64,000 nt of DNA, from NCBI RefSeq assembly GCF_013137895.1, contig NZ_CP053538.1:3007001-3071000 (forward strand), written 5' to 3'. How positions within the stretch are numbered: the stretch's first letter is position 1; each line of letters starts with the position of its first letter. The DNA comes from Hymenobacter taeanensis (GTDB lineage Bacteria; Bacteroidota; Bacteroidia; Cytophagales; Hymenobacteraceae). Both the position numbers and the translations under genes were made by a program. Positions 1 to 8,842 of the stretch are shown here, piece after piece. The notes below the pieces were generated by a model. It worked only from the letters and a program-made list of their open reading frames with translations, was not told the DNA's origin and searched no databases.

Positions 1-973
1 CCCGGAGCTGCTCGGCTTCCTGCCGTACTTTCTTCACCTGCTCGTCCGTTTGGCGCAGCAAGGCCCAATCGGTGGCGAACGGAGCGGCCTGGGTGTGCAG
101 GTTCATGCGTTGGCGCAGGGGAGCCAGCGTAGTGGCCTGGGCCGTGAGTTGCTGCAGGCGCAATTGGCTGCGCTGCTGCTGGCTGCGCAGCTCCTGCAGG
201 CGCCGAAGCCAACTCTGGGCGTCCAGGAGTCGCTTTTGGGTGGCGGTTGCTGCTTCCAGCTGTTGATTTAGCTCATTAATTTCGCCTTCCAGAAAGGCCA
301 CTTCCTCAGGGGAAAGCAGAACTACTCCCGCCAGGCCTGCCCGCAGCGTTTCCACCTGTTGCAGCTCGTGCTTGGCCCGCTCATACGCCGCCCGCGAGAT
401 ATCGGAATACTTGCGGGTATCGGTGATTTTCTCCAGCAGCTGTGCCCGCTCACCGGCCGTAGACTTCAGGAAGCGCGTAAACTCACCCTGAGCCAGCAGC
501 ACCGAACGCAGAAACTGCTTGTACTCCAGGCCGCTGAGCTCCGCTACGCGGGGCGGCACTTTAGATTTGTAGTCCTCTAGAATGGGCCACTTGTCGGCTG
601 TTTCTACGGTAGGTGCTTCGGGCTGCTCGCTGAGCTCCATGGTAGGTGGCTGCAGCTTGCCATCGGGCTTTTTCCGGGCCCGGTACTGGCCCCACTTAGA
701 GCGGTAACGGCGGCCGTTTACTTCAAACTCCACCTCGGCCCAGCTCTCACCCGTGCCATGACTCATGGCCTGCTCAGGGCCGCCGGCTTCGTGGCGGGGC
801 ATCTGGCCGTAAAGGGCCAGCGTAATGGCATCCAGAATAGTGGTTTTGCCCGCGCCCGTAGCACCCGTAATGGCAAACAGCCCCGATTCGGCCAGGGGCG
901 ACTGACCAAAATTGACCTCGTGCTCCCCGCGTAGGGAGTTCAAATTATAAAAGCGGACGCGGAGGATTTTCAT
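1..973 (-). CDS. sbcC: SbcC nuclease subunit (SMC-like ATPase), N-terminal part
   Basis: This is the first 324 codons of a gene that leaves the window at base 1. The start is the ATG at 971-973, giving MKILRVRFYNLNSLRGEHEV. A P-loop follows at residues 36-44 (ITGATGAGKTT), typical of SMC/Rad50/SbcC ATPases, then the phrase YKQFLRSVLLAQGEFTRFL, which is the SbcC/Rad50 Q-loop region. After about residue 230 the sequence becomes glutamate- and leucine-rich as the coiled-coil arm begins. SbcC works with SbcD in a Mre11/Rad50-type complex that cleaves hairpin and blocked DNA ends. The probable partner, sbcD, lies about 12 kb away on the same strand rather than next to it. Family assignment is firm; the C-terminal half cannot be seen. 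Confidence 0.93.
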   Translation of the reverse strand, partial: MKILRVRFYNLNSLRGEHEVNFGQSPLAESGLFAITGATGAGKTTILDAITLALYGQMPRHEAGGPEQAMSHGTGESWAEVEFEVNGRRYRSKWGQYRARKKPDGKLQPPTMELSEQPEAPTVETADKWPILEDYKSKVPPRVAELSGLEYKQFLRSVLLAQGEFTRFLKSTAGERAQLLEKITDTRKYSDISRAAYERAKHELQQVETLRAGLAGVVLLSPEEVAFLEGEINELNQQLEAATATQKRLLDAQSWLRRLQELRSQQQRSQLRLQQLTAQATTLAPLRQRMNLHTQAAPFATDWALLRQTDEQVKKVRQEAEQLR

Positions 974-1199
974 AGAAAGCAGTAAGTCGCGGGAGCAGTT
1001 GCCAGATGCGGCGCCACCAACGGGCATGGTCACCTGGGCCACTACAAAGTTAACTTACCAGGTTCGCAATACATTCCTGCTGGCTCAACCGAGGCAGGGC
1101 AACCTGTTTACAAGGAGGTTCCCATAATCAAATATAACCCCGTCAGTAACCATTGGGCCGCTAACGGGGTACATTTAAGGGTACCTTGTTGGTATTGTG

Positions 1200-1500
1200 A
1201 TGAAATTACCTAAGCACTTAATCTCTGGCAGCTTATGGTTGCTGGTTCCTGCGGCCATGAGCTGCTCTATCCTGCAATCAGACTATAACTCTGATGAGGG
1301 CCACTACCTCTGGCTCTGTGGCTAACTATGATGCCCAACGCATTGAAACGCTCCGCAATGAAATTAACGTACAGGAGCACGTAACCAAAGAAGCTAAACT
1401 CAGAGCCAAAAGCGAAGAAGAACGCCTGTCGGTCAAAAAACACCAGCTTAAAGCTGCTGAGCGTGAGCAGAAGGCCAACCAGATTGGCTCAGGCGGTTAG
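1200..1500 (+). pseudogene. Small coiled-coil lipoprotein gene, frameshifted
   Basis: Two overlapping frames appear to form one broken gene. From the ATG at 1200 a signal peptide with a lipobox-like end (VPAAMSCS) runs to a TAA at 1323. A second frame, readable from about 1294 to the TAG at 1498, encodes a charged, Lys/Glu-rich helix (AKLRAKSEEERLSVKKHQ). A single-base indel near 1290 would join them into a lipoprotein of about 100 residues with a coiled coil. Remains of another gene follow directly in the same frame. The two frames could instead be independent tiny ORFs, but neither alone looks like a complete gene. Confidence 0.5.
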
Positions 1501-1794
1501 CTCTGCAAACGTCCTACTATTGCCCGCCTTGATAGTGCCATCTTTGTGGCCTTCAACCAGCATGATCTAGCCCAACTGCAAACCCTTTACATCGAGAACC
1601 TGGAATTCTATCACGAAAAAGGTGGCCTAGCCAACATTGAGCAACTTATGCAGGGCTTTCGTAACCTCTTTAATTAAGAACAACATCACCAGATTGTGCC
1701 CGGTATAGTGGAGGTATTTCCTATCAAGGATTATGGCGCCGTAGAACCCTGTTAGCACCGTTGGCCTTGGGTGAGAATTTGGTCAAAAGGCTAA
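1501..1794 (+). pseudogene. DUF4440/NTF2-like gene remnant with internal stops
   Basis: Translation of the frame starting at 1501 gives IARLDSAIFVAFNQHDLAQL, then NLEFYHEKGGLANIEQLMQG, then PGIVEVFPIKDYGAVE. This order of phrases is typical of DUF4440 (SnoaL/NTF2-like) proteins of Bacteroidota. The frame is interrupted by TAA at 1675 and TAG at 1753 and has no start codon of its own, because the preceding codon is the TAG that closes the small lipoprotein frame. Only about 90 residues of family-like sequence remain. I infer an old inactivated gene decaying by substitution; the family name rests on recall of the motif pattern. Confidence 0.6.
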
Positions 1795-1875
1795 ACGAGT
1801 GGGCTGGCTGGAAGCTTCCCAACCACTTTTCACGGCGGCGCGCAAATAAAATGAGGCTAAACCCCGGCTCCCAGC

Positions 1876-2640
1876 TTATTTCAACTGTAGCCGCTGCAGC
1901 TGTTCCTGGGCCATCCGGCCGTTTTCGTAAGATTCACCCGCGCAGTATACGTGTTCATCGTTGTAGCCGGTGATGAAGGCAGCGTTGAGGCTGGTGCGAC
2001 GGTTTACGCGGATAAAGGAGTTCAGCAGGGAGGGCGGAAGCAACTGGTCGAGTACGTAGGCCAACGAGCCGCGGATGGCGTGGCTCAGGCGCAGCGCTGG
2101 GGCCCGGAGCGTAACGTAATTTTTGCCGGCTTCCAAACTGGCGACGTCGCGCCAATACAGCTTGTGGGCGAAAGCACCGCGTTTAACAAAGAAAAAATCC
2201 GGCACTGGTGCAGCCGGCGCGTTTGGGTGGGGCAGGGGCGCCGGCTGGTGCGCGGCCGCGCGTTCAATGGCCGTTTGAATGGCCGCGAACAGCGTAACGC
2301 CGTTTACGGGCTTGATCAGGTAACCACTGGGCTGCAGCCGCGCCGCCTGCCGGATGGTGTCGAAGTCGCTGTAGGCCGTCAGAAACAGGAAGGGTGGGCC
2401 TTGGGCCTCGCGCAGCAACTGAGCCAGCTCCAGGCCAGACTGCTGAGGCGGGCCACCCAGGTTGATGTCGAGTAGCACCAAATCGGGGCGCGGGCCGGCA
2501 AAAGCCTGTTGCGCCTCAGCAAACGTGTAGCAGGTGGCCAGTACCTCATACCCCAGATCTTCAAGGGTCAGGCGCAGGCTTTCGGCAATCAGGGCCTCGT
2601 CTTCCACAACGAGGAGGGTGAGCTTAGGCGCGGAGTCCAT
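1876..2640 (-). CDS. LytTR-type two-component response regulator
   Basis: The protein has 254 residues from the ATG at 2638-2640. An N-terminal receiver domain (about 5-125) has the acidic pair at E13/D14, the phospho-acceptor D58 in DLVLLDINL, and the conserved Thr and Lys in FLTAYSDF and YLIKP. A proline/alanine linker leads to a LytTR DNA-binding domain (about 155-254) with FIRVNRRTSLNAAFI. The gene overlaps the end of the upstream histidine kinase gene by 17 bases, so the two are co-translated and the kinase is the likely partner. LytTR regulators usually bind paired direct repeats upstream of targets. A longer in-frame reading back to 2772 exists but would lie wholly inside the kinase gene, so it was not used. 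Confidence 0.9.
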   Translation of the reverse strand: MDSAPKLTLLVVEDEALIAESLRLTLEDLGYEVLATCYTFAEAQQAFAGPRPDLVLLDINLGGPPQQSGLELAQLLREAQGPPFLFLTAYSDFDTIRQAARLQPSGYLIKPVNGVTLFAAIQTAIERAAAHQPAPLPHPNAPAAPVPDFFFVKRGAFAHKLYWRDVASLEAGKNYVTLRAPALRLSHAIRGSLAYVLDQLLPPSLLNSFIRVNRRTSLNAAFITGYNDEHVYCAGESYENGRMAQEQLQRLQLK

Positions 2641-4339
2641 GCGGAATGCGAAGCTGGTAGTGGTAGGGATGGTTGAATGGGGTGCTGAGCGTAGCGCCCA
2701 GTTGCCGGGTGAGCAGGGTGATGATTTGCGTGCCCAGGCCGGGCGCAGCGGCAGCGGTGGGCACGCAGCCATTATCTTGGTACTCCACGCATACCTCTGT
2801 GGGGCTGTTTTTCACTGTCACGCGCACTTCCAGAAAGGGCGAGTCGGTTGCGGCGTATTTGATGGTATTGGTCACCCATTCGTTGAGGATGAGCGAGAGA
2901 GGCAGGTAGCCGTTTGGGGGCAAGTTCAGGCCTTCAGTCTGGAGGTGGGTCACCACCTGCCGGTCGTTGGCCAGGCAGCTCACCACCGACGAGACAAGCT
3001 CTTTAAGAAAGGCAGCCAGGTTTACCTCGGCCCCGGCCCCATTCAACAGCTGGTTGTGCAAGGCCGCGATACTTTCCACCCGCAGGCGGGCCGCCTGGAG
3101 TTGCTCGATAACTTCCTCGTTGTCGGTACGGCGCTCCTGCATCTGTAGCAGGCTGAAGACCATGTGTAGGTTGTTTTTTACCCGGTGCTGAATTTCCTTG
3201 TTGAGCAGCCCCACTTCGGCGGCCTGCTCGTCGAGGTGCTGGTTGGCGGTGGCCAGGGCCGCGGCCTGCTGCCGGGCCCGCCGCCCTTGCCGGTACAGGT
3301 AAAAGCACAAAACGCTAATGACGGCCAGTCCCACGCTAAGTCCGGCCAAAGCGAGCTGGCGCGCCTGCTGCCGGGTTTCGGCCAATGCCTGGCGCTGCGT
3401 TTCTGACTCGGCCAGCACCCGGCGCATGTGGGCTACGGCGCCGGCACTGTTAAGGCGGTCATACATGCGGCGGCTGGTATCGGCGTAGGCGTAGGCCTCC
3501 CGGTACGCGCCGGCGGCGGCCAGCAATTCCGCCAGTAGGCGACCGTGGTATTCGCGGTCAGGGGGGCTGGGGGCATGGGTGAAGGCCAGCCGAAGCGAAT
3601 CCAGGTAGGGTGAGTAGCGGCCGGGGTGGCGGTAGAGCACATCGAGGCGGGCCTGCACCAAATAGTAGTCGTCGAGGTAGTTGTAGGTTTCGGGGTCGTT
3701 GCGCACCCAGGCCCGGCGCACCAGCTGGCCCAGCAGCGTATCAGCCAGGCCGAAGTTGTTGATTTGGGTGGCGCTCAGCGCCATTTCAACGGTACTGGGT
3801 ACCTGCCGTCGCACTGAGTCGGGGCGGGCGGCCAGCTCGCGGCCCAGTTGGCGCAGAGCCTGCACGGCGCGCAGGCTGTCGGGTACTTTATCGTAGGCGT
3901 GGGCCACCAGAAAGCGGGCGTAATAGTAGCGCCGCCACTTCCCTGGCAGGTGCGCAAAGCCCTGGGCGGCCTGCTGAAAGTAGCGCAGGGTTTTTTGAGG
4001 CTCGTGGTTCCACGCATCATACACCCGGGCCCGGGCAAACACGGCTTCCGCCAAAAGCAGCGAATCCTGAGCCTGTTCGGCCAGGCGCTCGGCGCGGTCA
4101 TAGTAGAGCAGGGCCTGTCCAAAGCTGCCATAGCCCTGCTTGCGGGCGTACACCGAGTCGCCCTGCTGTAACAAGGCAAAGAAACGCCGGTGCAGTGCAT
4201 CAGGCGGGGCAGATGCTGACCAGGCTGGGGCACGGCTCGTCAGCAGCACCAGGAGTACCATCACCGCCAGCGGCGCCCGTCGCCGGGTCCGCTGGCGGTG
4301 ATCCTTAACGCAAGCTGTAGTAGGGACAGTCAGGTTCAT
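2624..4339 (-). CDS. Sensor histidine kinase with TPR-like sensor region (HisKA_2/HWE type)
   Basis: The protein has 571 residues from the ATG at 4337-4339; a TTG four codons earlier is possible. After a basic N-terminus and signal/anchor segment comes a helical periplasmic region (about 45-320) of TPR-like repeats, one transmembrane helix (about 331-350, LALAGLSVGLAVISVLCFYL) and a short coiled coil. The phosphorylatable histidine is about residue 385 in EIQHRVKNNLHMV, the HisKA_2 form that lacks a classical H-box. An HATPase_c domain follows with the N-box phrase LILNEWVTNTIKYA. It should phosphorylate the LytTR regulator encoded immediately downstream. The stimulus is unknown. This architecture is common in Bacteroidota. 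Confidence 0.9.
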   Translation of the reverse strand: MNLTVPTTACVKDHRQRTRRRAPLAVMVLLVLLTSRAPAWSASAPPDALHRRFFALLQQGDSVYARKQGYGSFGQALLYYDRAERLAEQAQDSLLLAEAVFARARVYDAWNHEPQKTLRYFQQAAQGFAHLPGKWRRYYYARFLVAHAYDKVPDSLRAVQALRQLGRELAARPDSVRRQVPSTVEMALSATQINNFGLADTLLGQLVRRAWVRNDPETYNYLDDYYLVQARLDVLYRHPGRYSPYLDSLRLAFTHAPSPPDREYHGRLLAELLAAAGAYREAYAYADTSRRMYDRLNSAGAVAHMRRVLAESETQRQALAETRQQARQLALAGLSVGLAVISVLCFYLYRQGRRARQQAAALATANQHLDEQAAEVGLLNKEIQHRVKNNLHMVFSLLQMQERRTDNEEVIEQLQAARLRVESIAALHNQLLNGAGAEVNLAAFLKELVSSVVSCLANDRQVVTHLQTEGLNLPPNGYLPLSLILNEWVTNTIKYAATDSPFLEVRVTVKNSPTEVCVEYQDNGCVPTAAAAPGLGTQIITLLTRQLGATLSTPFNHPYHYQLRIPHGLRA

Positions 4340-4673
4340 AACAAGGGGCAAAGATAGCCGGCTGAATCAAGCTGAACCCAGTGAGCCAGCCTCAATATTC
4401 CGGGCTTCGCGCTCAAATCCGGTCGGCGCGCGGCCTGCAAACTTGCGCCCGGCTGGGGCCACCGCGCGCAAGTCTGCGGGCCCGAGCTCCAGGCTGTTGT
4501 TGCCAGCGCCCGAACAGGCTGGCCCGCTCCGTATCCCCAACCTCAAAAAAGCCGCCTTCGTGCTCAAATGCCTTGGCAAGCGGTGTTCCGCGGCCCTCCT
4601 TTGTGCTACCGCTTCTCCACGCCCGGCCGTTCGCCGGGCGTTTGCATTTACCCCTTACTTATTTCGCTAGACA
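4340..4673. other. Divergent intergenic region
   Basis: This gap separates the minus-strand kinase from the plus-strand secreted protein and should hold promoters for both. Open frames here are GC-driven and arginine/serine/proline-rich with no recognisable domain, so none is called. The only clear structure is the short hairpin listed separately near 4620-4640. Confidence 0.5.
4620..4640 (+). terminator. Short GC-rich hairpin upstream of the collagen-like gene
   Basis: CGCCCGGC (4620-4627) pairs with GCCGGGCG (4633-4640) across a five-base loop, followed by TTTGCATTT. It resembles a rho-independent terminator on the plus strand, but no plus-strand gene lies just upstream, so it may instead be a leader attenuator or a chance palindrome. 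The downstream start codon is only 33 bases away. Confidence 0.35.
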
Positions 4674-5825
4674 GTGAAAAAACTATTGCGCGTCCCTGTT
4701 GCCCTTCGCTATTGGCTGTTGCCTGCCTTACTGCTAAGCGCCGCTACCGCGGCCCGTGCCCAAAACAATGTGGGCATAGGCACCACCACCCCCGATGCTT
4801 CGGCGGTGCTCGATGCCAGCTCCACCACCCAGGGCATGTTGGTGCCCCGCATGACGGCGGCCCAGCGCGCGGCTGTAAAGGACCCCTCCACCAACAAGCC
4901 CGCTACCGGCCTGCTCGTGTACCAGACCGACGCTCCGGCCGGCTTTTATGTTTACAACGGCACCGCCTGGGCAGCCCTGAGCGGCGCGGGCAGCACCGGC
5001 CCGGCCGGCGCCGACGGCAAGAATAGCCTCGTGCGCACCACGGCCGAAGCGGCCGGCGCCAACTGCGCCACCGGCGGCTTCAAAACCGAATACGGCCTCG
5101 ACGCCAATGCCAACGGCACGCTCGATGCGGCTGAGGTGAATGCCGCCCTGACGCGCTACGTGTGCAACGGCGCGCAGGGCACGGCTGGCAGCACGGGCGC
5201 CACGGGCCCCGCCGGCCAGGGCGTGCCCACCGGCGGCACGGCCGGGCAGGTGCTCAGCAAAGTAGACGGCACCAACTATAACACACAGTGGACGACGCCT
5301 GCTTTGTCAAGTAGTGGTGCCGCGCTTCAGTTGTACGCAATCAGTACCACTGCGCAGAACAAATCGCCGTACGGATACAGCCGCTATGTCTTCAATTTCG
5401 ACAATATTGTTAGCGGTGATAACCCAACGGCTTGGACTACGAATAATACCTACACAGTACCATCTAGCGGTCTATATAGCATCACGTTAGCACTGATAGA
5501 ATCCGCCTTTGCCGGATTTACTACTCCCCCGTCCATTGCACCTGAAATACAAGTGGTTTCGGGAGGCGTAACACGCTATTACTATGGAGCCAATGGGCAG
5601 AGCTCGACCTTGTACCAAGGCAATACGAGTGAAGGCACAGCAGTAGGAACCGCCGGGGCACCTACTTCCTATTCGAGAGGCCTCGGCTGCTTTGTGCTTC
5701 CGCTGCAAGCCGGAGACGTTATTAAAGTGTTCTACCGGTCGAGTATGAATGCCACAAGCACGACGAACACAATCTCGTTTAGCACCGACGGCAGCACCTA
5801 CCTCAGTATTGTCAAGTTAAATTAG
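4674..5825 (+). CDS. Secreted protein with short collagen-like segments and C1q/TNF-like C-terminus
   Basis: The protein has 383 residues and starts at GTG (4674), immediately followed by the basic residues of a clear signal peptide ending near ATAARAQ. An early segment (NVGIGTTTPDASAVLDASS) is the phrase seen at the start of many Bacteroidota tail-fibre-like and surface proteins. Two short Gly-X-Y stretches (GSTGPAGADG and GSTGATGPAGQG) flank a region containing LDANANGTLDAAEV, as in DUF7151-type segments. The last 150 residues are beta-rich and end in DGSTYLSIVKLN, resembling C1q/TNF-like trimerisation domains. GC content drops visibly from about 5300 onward, so the C-terminal domain may have been acquired separately. 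Function is unknown; a trimeric surface or secreted fibre is a reasonable inference. Confidence 0.75.
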   Translation: MKKLLRVPVALRYWLLPALLLSAATAARAQNNVGIGTTTPDASAVLDASSTTQGMLVPRMTAAQRAAVKDPSTNKPATGLLVYQTDAPAGFYVYNGTAWAALSGAGSTGPAGADGKNSLVRTTAEAAGANCATGGFKTEYGLDANANGTLDAAEVNAALTRYVCNGAQGTAGSTGATGPAGQGVPTGGTAGQVLSKVDGTNYNTQWTTPALSSSGAALQLYAISTTAQNKSPYGYSRYVFNFDNIVSGDNPTAWTTNNTYTVPSSGLYSITLALIESAFAGFTTPPSIAPEIQVVSGGVTRYYYGANGQSSTLYQGNTSEGTAVGTAGAPTSYSRGLGCFVLPLQAGDVIKVFYRSSMNATSTTNTISFSTDGSTYLSIVKLN

Positions 5826-5952
5826 GCAATGCTGAGAGGCAAGTAGTTGCCCCATTGGGCATGTTGATTTCACTAGTCCAATCTTAGTCAGCGTGATTTA
5901 AAGGGCCAAAGCCCCTTCTCAAATTTGGTTTTTTCTCAACTATGCTTGTCGT

Positions 5953-8517
5953 ATGCTGCATTTTACTCTAGCTATCAAGCGGCTGCTCACCTGGCTTAGC
6001 TGCTTGGTGGTACTGGCACTGCTGCCTTATACTGGTCAGGCCCAGTGTGCCCCGACCGTGGCGCCCTCCACTGTCAACATCAGCCAGACGTATGCCGTGC
6101 GTACGCGCCAGTCGTTCACTGCTACCTGCACCGGTATCCTGCAAAACGTGACGTTTGTCATTTCTTCCTTTGCGGACGATTTGCGCGGTTCCGGGTTCAA
6201 AGTGCGCTGCAATTTGAAAAATGCTGCCGGCACTGTACTGGCCAGCACGGTCGAAACCGACGTAATCTACCCCGGCGCCACGTGGGTGGCCTCCTTCACC
6301 GCCGCTAACCTCACTCTTACCAGCGGCGCTCAATACAGCTGGGAAATTGAGAACAGCAGTTACCCCAGTGGCCAGGGGCCCGTAGCCCTAATGCTGCTCA
6401 ACCGGACTACGGCGGTTATTGCGGCCAATGATGCGTACACCGGCGGTAGCTATACCGATGATAACACCGGCAACACCGATGGCAGCGGCACTGCGGTTAC
6501 AAACTACCCGTACTCCGATGCTCGGGGCTGGACGGTCAACATCGGCACGCCCGGGCCCACCATTACGGCGCAGCCGCAAAGCCTCACGGCCTGCCCGGGC
6601 TCGGCGGCCAGCCTCGCCGTCACGGCCAGCGCGCCGGTTACCGGCTACCAATGGTTCAGCAACACCAGCAGCAGCAACACCGGCGGCGCCCTGCTGCCTG
6701 GCGCCACCGGCGCCACCTACGCGCCAGCCACGGCCGCGGCCGGTACCCGCTATTATTACGTGCAGGTGTATAACAGCAGCGGCTACACCGCCTCGAACCC
6801 CGCCACCGTGACGGTGAATGCCACCCCGGCCGCACCTACGGGCAGCGCCAGCCAAAGCTTTAGCAGCGGGGCCACCGTGGCTAACCTGGTGGCCACCGGC
6901 AGCAACCTCCAATGGTACGCGGCCAGCACCGGTGGCACTGCCCTGGCGGGCACCACGACCCTTGCCACCGGCACCACGTACTACGCCACCCAAACGGTGA
7001 GCACCTGCGAGAGCACCAGCCGCCTGGCCGTAACCGTTACCATCACCGCCCCGGTTGCCCCCGTGCAAGTACTTACCAGCATGGGCGGCACCCTGTTCGT
7101 CAATACCGGAGGCACCCTCGTCGTAAACGGTCACCTGAGCCAGACCGGCGCAGCCCTGCTGCGCACCACCGGTACGGCCACCGTGCGCGGCGACCTGACC
7201 AGCACCGCTCCCGCCGCGCTCGACCTGAGCGCTGGCGCCCTGGAGGTAACCGGCAACCTAAGCAACGCAGGCCCCACTACGGCCACCACTGGCACCCTGC
7301 GCCTGAGCGGGACCACCAACCAGACCGTGGACCTGGTCGGCGGCACCGTGGGCCAGCTCGTGGTCAACAAGCCAACTGCGGGCGGCACCCGTGTGGACCT
7401 ACCCACCGACCTCACCACGCTCACGGGCCTTACGCTCACGGCCGGCAGCATTCGCACGGCCGCAACGGCCACGCTCATTCTGCCGGTCGGAGCCACCGTG
7501 GCGGGCGAGGGACCGGGCCAATACGTGCAGGGCAATTTGCGCGTGAGCCGCGCCGTGGCCGGCCCCGGTTCGGTTGATTTTGGCCTCGGGCTCGTGCTCA
7601 ATTCGGGCGGACAAAACCTGGGCTCAGTTGCGGCGACCCGGACCGCGGGCTTGCAAACGGCGGGCGTGAGCTACGGCCAGAACCTGGCCGGTACCGCCAA
7701 AGGCATTGACCGGGTGTGGCGCCTAGCCCCGTCTCAGGCCCCGACCGCTCCGGTATCGGTTACCCTGAGCTGGGTCGCCGACGACGACAACGGCTTTGTG
7801 GCCACCACCCCGGCCCAACTCTGGCGCGCTGATCAGTCTGGTGGCCCCTGGAGCCCGCAAGGCAACGCCGCCAACGCCAGTGCCCGCAGCTTCACGGCCA
7901 ACGTTGCTCAGTTAGGAGTGCTCACCGTCAGCAACACCAGCCAACCCTTGCCTGTGGTGCTAGTATCCTTCGCCGCCCAGCGCCGGGGCGAAGCCGCCTA
8001 CCTAACCTGGGCCACTGCTTCGGAAAAAAACAGCGCTTATTTCGAAGTCGAAGTCAGCCCCAACGGCACCGCGTTTCGCCCCGTGGGCCGCGTGGCGGCC
8101 CACGGCAACAGCACCCAGCCGCAAGCCTACTCGCTCACCGACGCCAATCTCACCCGCTACGCAGCCCCCGTGGTGTATTACCGCCTGCGGCAGGTGGACC
8201 AGGACAGCACGGCCAGCTACTCCACCGTACGGGTGTTGGCTGTAAGCGGTGCCCCGGTCACGTTCCGGGCTGAGGCCTGGCCCAATCCTGCTCAACCCGG
8301 TATGACCACCCAACTGCAGGTAAATGGCCCCGACGCCGGACTGCCCGTTGAGCTTACGCTCACTGACGCGGCTGGCCGCGTGCTGACCCGGCGCACGGTG
8401 CCCGCCGGGTCCGGGTCCCTGGCTCTGCCCGAAGCCGATAGCCGTGCGGCCGGGGTATACCTGCTGCTTGTGCGGCAGGGGGCCAGCCAGCAAATGGTGC
8501 GGCTGCTGCGGAAGTAG
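5953..8517 (+). CDS. Large secreted protein with Ig-like domains and T9SS sorting domain
   Basis: The protein has 854 residues. It begins with a signal peptide (LVVLALLPYTGQAQ) and a beta-rich N-terminal domain. An Ig/PKD-like domain (about 200-290, starting TITAQPQSLTACPGSAASL) is followed by a second Ig-like domain (about 290-365). A long threonine/glycine-rich repeat region (about 370-640) has recurring GTLxVxG phrases, as in passenger-like beta solenoids. The familiar pre-terminal module (PLPVVLVSFAAQRRGEAAYL then YYRLRQVDQDSTASYS) leads to a C-terminal sorting domain (about 775-854) ending GVYLLLVRQGASQQMVRLLR. This domain directs export across the outer membrane by the type IX system. 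Ligand or enzymatic role is unknown. It follows the collagen-like gene by 127 bases but need not be co-transcribed. Confidence 0.88.
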   Translation: MLHFTLAIKRLLTWLSCLVVLALLPYTGQAQCAPTVAPSTVNISQTYAVRTRQSFTATCTGILQNVTFVISSFADDLRGSGFKVRCNLKNAAGTVLASTVETDVIYPGATWVASFTAANLTLTSGAQYSWEIENSSYPSGQGPVALMLLNRTTAVIAANDAYTGGSYTDDNTGNTDGSGTAVTNYPYSDARGWTVNIGTPGPTITAQPQSLTACPGSAASLAVTASAPVTGYQWFSNTSSSNTGGALLPGATGATYAPATAAAGTRYYYVQVYNSSGYTASNPATVTVNATPAAPTGSASQSFSSGATVANLVATGSNLQWYAASTGGTALAGTTTLATGTTYYATQTVSTCESTSRLAVTVTITAPVAPVQVLTSMGGTLFVNTGGTLVVNGHLSQTGAALLRTTGTATVRGDLTSTAPAALDLSAGALEVTGNLSNAGPTTATTGTLRLSGTTNQTVDLVGGTVGQLVVNKPTAGGTRVDLPTDLTTLTGLTLTAGSIRTAATATLILPVGATVAGEGPGQYVQGNLRVSRAVAGPGSVDFGLGLVLNSGGQNLGSVAATRTAGLQTAGVSYGQNLAGTAKGIDRVWRLAPSQAPTAPVSVTLSWVADDDNGFVATTPAQLWRADQSGGPWSPQGNAANASARSFTANVAQLGVLTVSNTSQPLPVVLVSFAAQRRGEAAYLTWATASEKNSAYFEVEVSPNGTAFRPVGRVAAHGNSTQPQAYSLTDANLTRYAAPVVYYRLRQVDQDSTASYSTVRVLAVSGAPVTFRAEAWPNPAQPGMTTQLQVNGPDAGLPVELTLTDAAGRVLTRRTVPAGSGSLALPEADSRAAGVYLLLVRQGASQQMVRLLRK

Positions 8518-8559
8518 CGCTGGGATACTATTCCGTTTGTTTTACCCTGGTTTCCTACT

Positions 8560-8748
8560 GTGCTACCTCCTTCCGCATCTTCCCCCCGTCACTGGCTCTG
8601 GCTGGCCGTTACTGCCGCCTTCCTGGCCCTGGTGGCGGCGGGAGCCGCGCTGACGTAATGCTTGGCACACATTCAAGAATATGGTGGGGTGGCGTTTGAC
8701 GACCGGTGGAAGGTAACGTGGGTAGTGAGCTACGACCATTTAGGCTGA
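8560..8748 (+). pseudogene. Tiny membrane protein frame with an in-frame stop
   Basis: A GTG at 8560 opens a frame encoding a short N-terminus and one hydrophobic helix (WLWLAVTAAFLALVAAGAAL), closed by TAA at 8656. The same frame continues for 29 codons (CLAHIQEYGGVAFDDRWKV...) to a TGA at 8746. A single substitution would restore a 62-residue membrane-anchored protein. Either the first 32 codons are the real product or the gene has a nonsense mutation. No family is recognised and the evidence is only the coherent composition of the two halves. Confidence 0.3.
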
Positions 8749-8842
8749 CGCAGAGCCAGCCAGCGGTTGAGTTGTGGCGTATACGGGATGAGCAACGCCT
8801 GCTTACCCAGCAGACATCTTACATCCAATATGGCACCAATTC

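Noticed and set aside
1951..2475. Plus-strand frame opposite the LytTR regulator
   Set aside because: No domain pattern and fully contained in a gene with receiver and LytTR motifs.
4381..4677. A 98-codon plus-strand frame before the collagen-like gene
   Set aside because: It is arginine-, serine- and proline-rich, has no domain pattern and overlaps the hairpin and the start of the next gene.
6388..7134. A long minus-strand frame inside the T9SS protein gene
   Set aside because: It is a glycine/arginine-rich mirror of a GC-rich threonine/glycine gene; the plus-strand frame has a signal peptide and recognisable domains.
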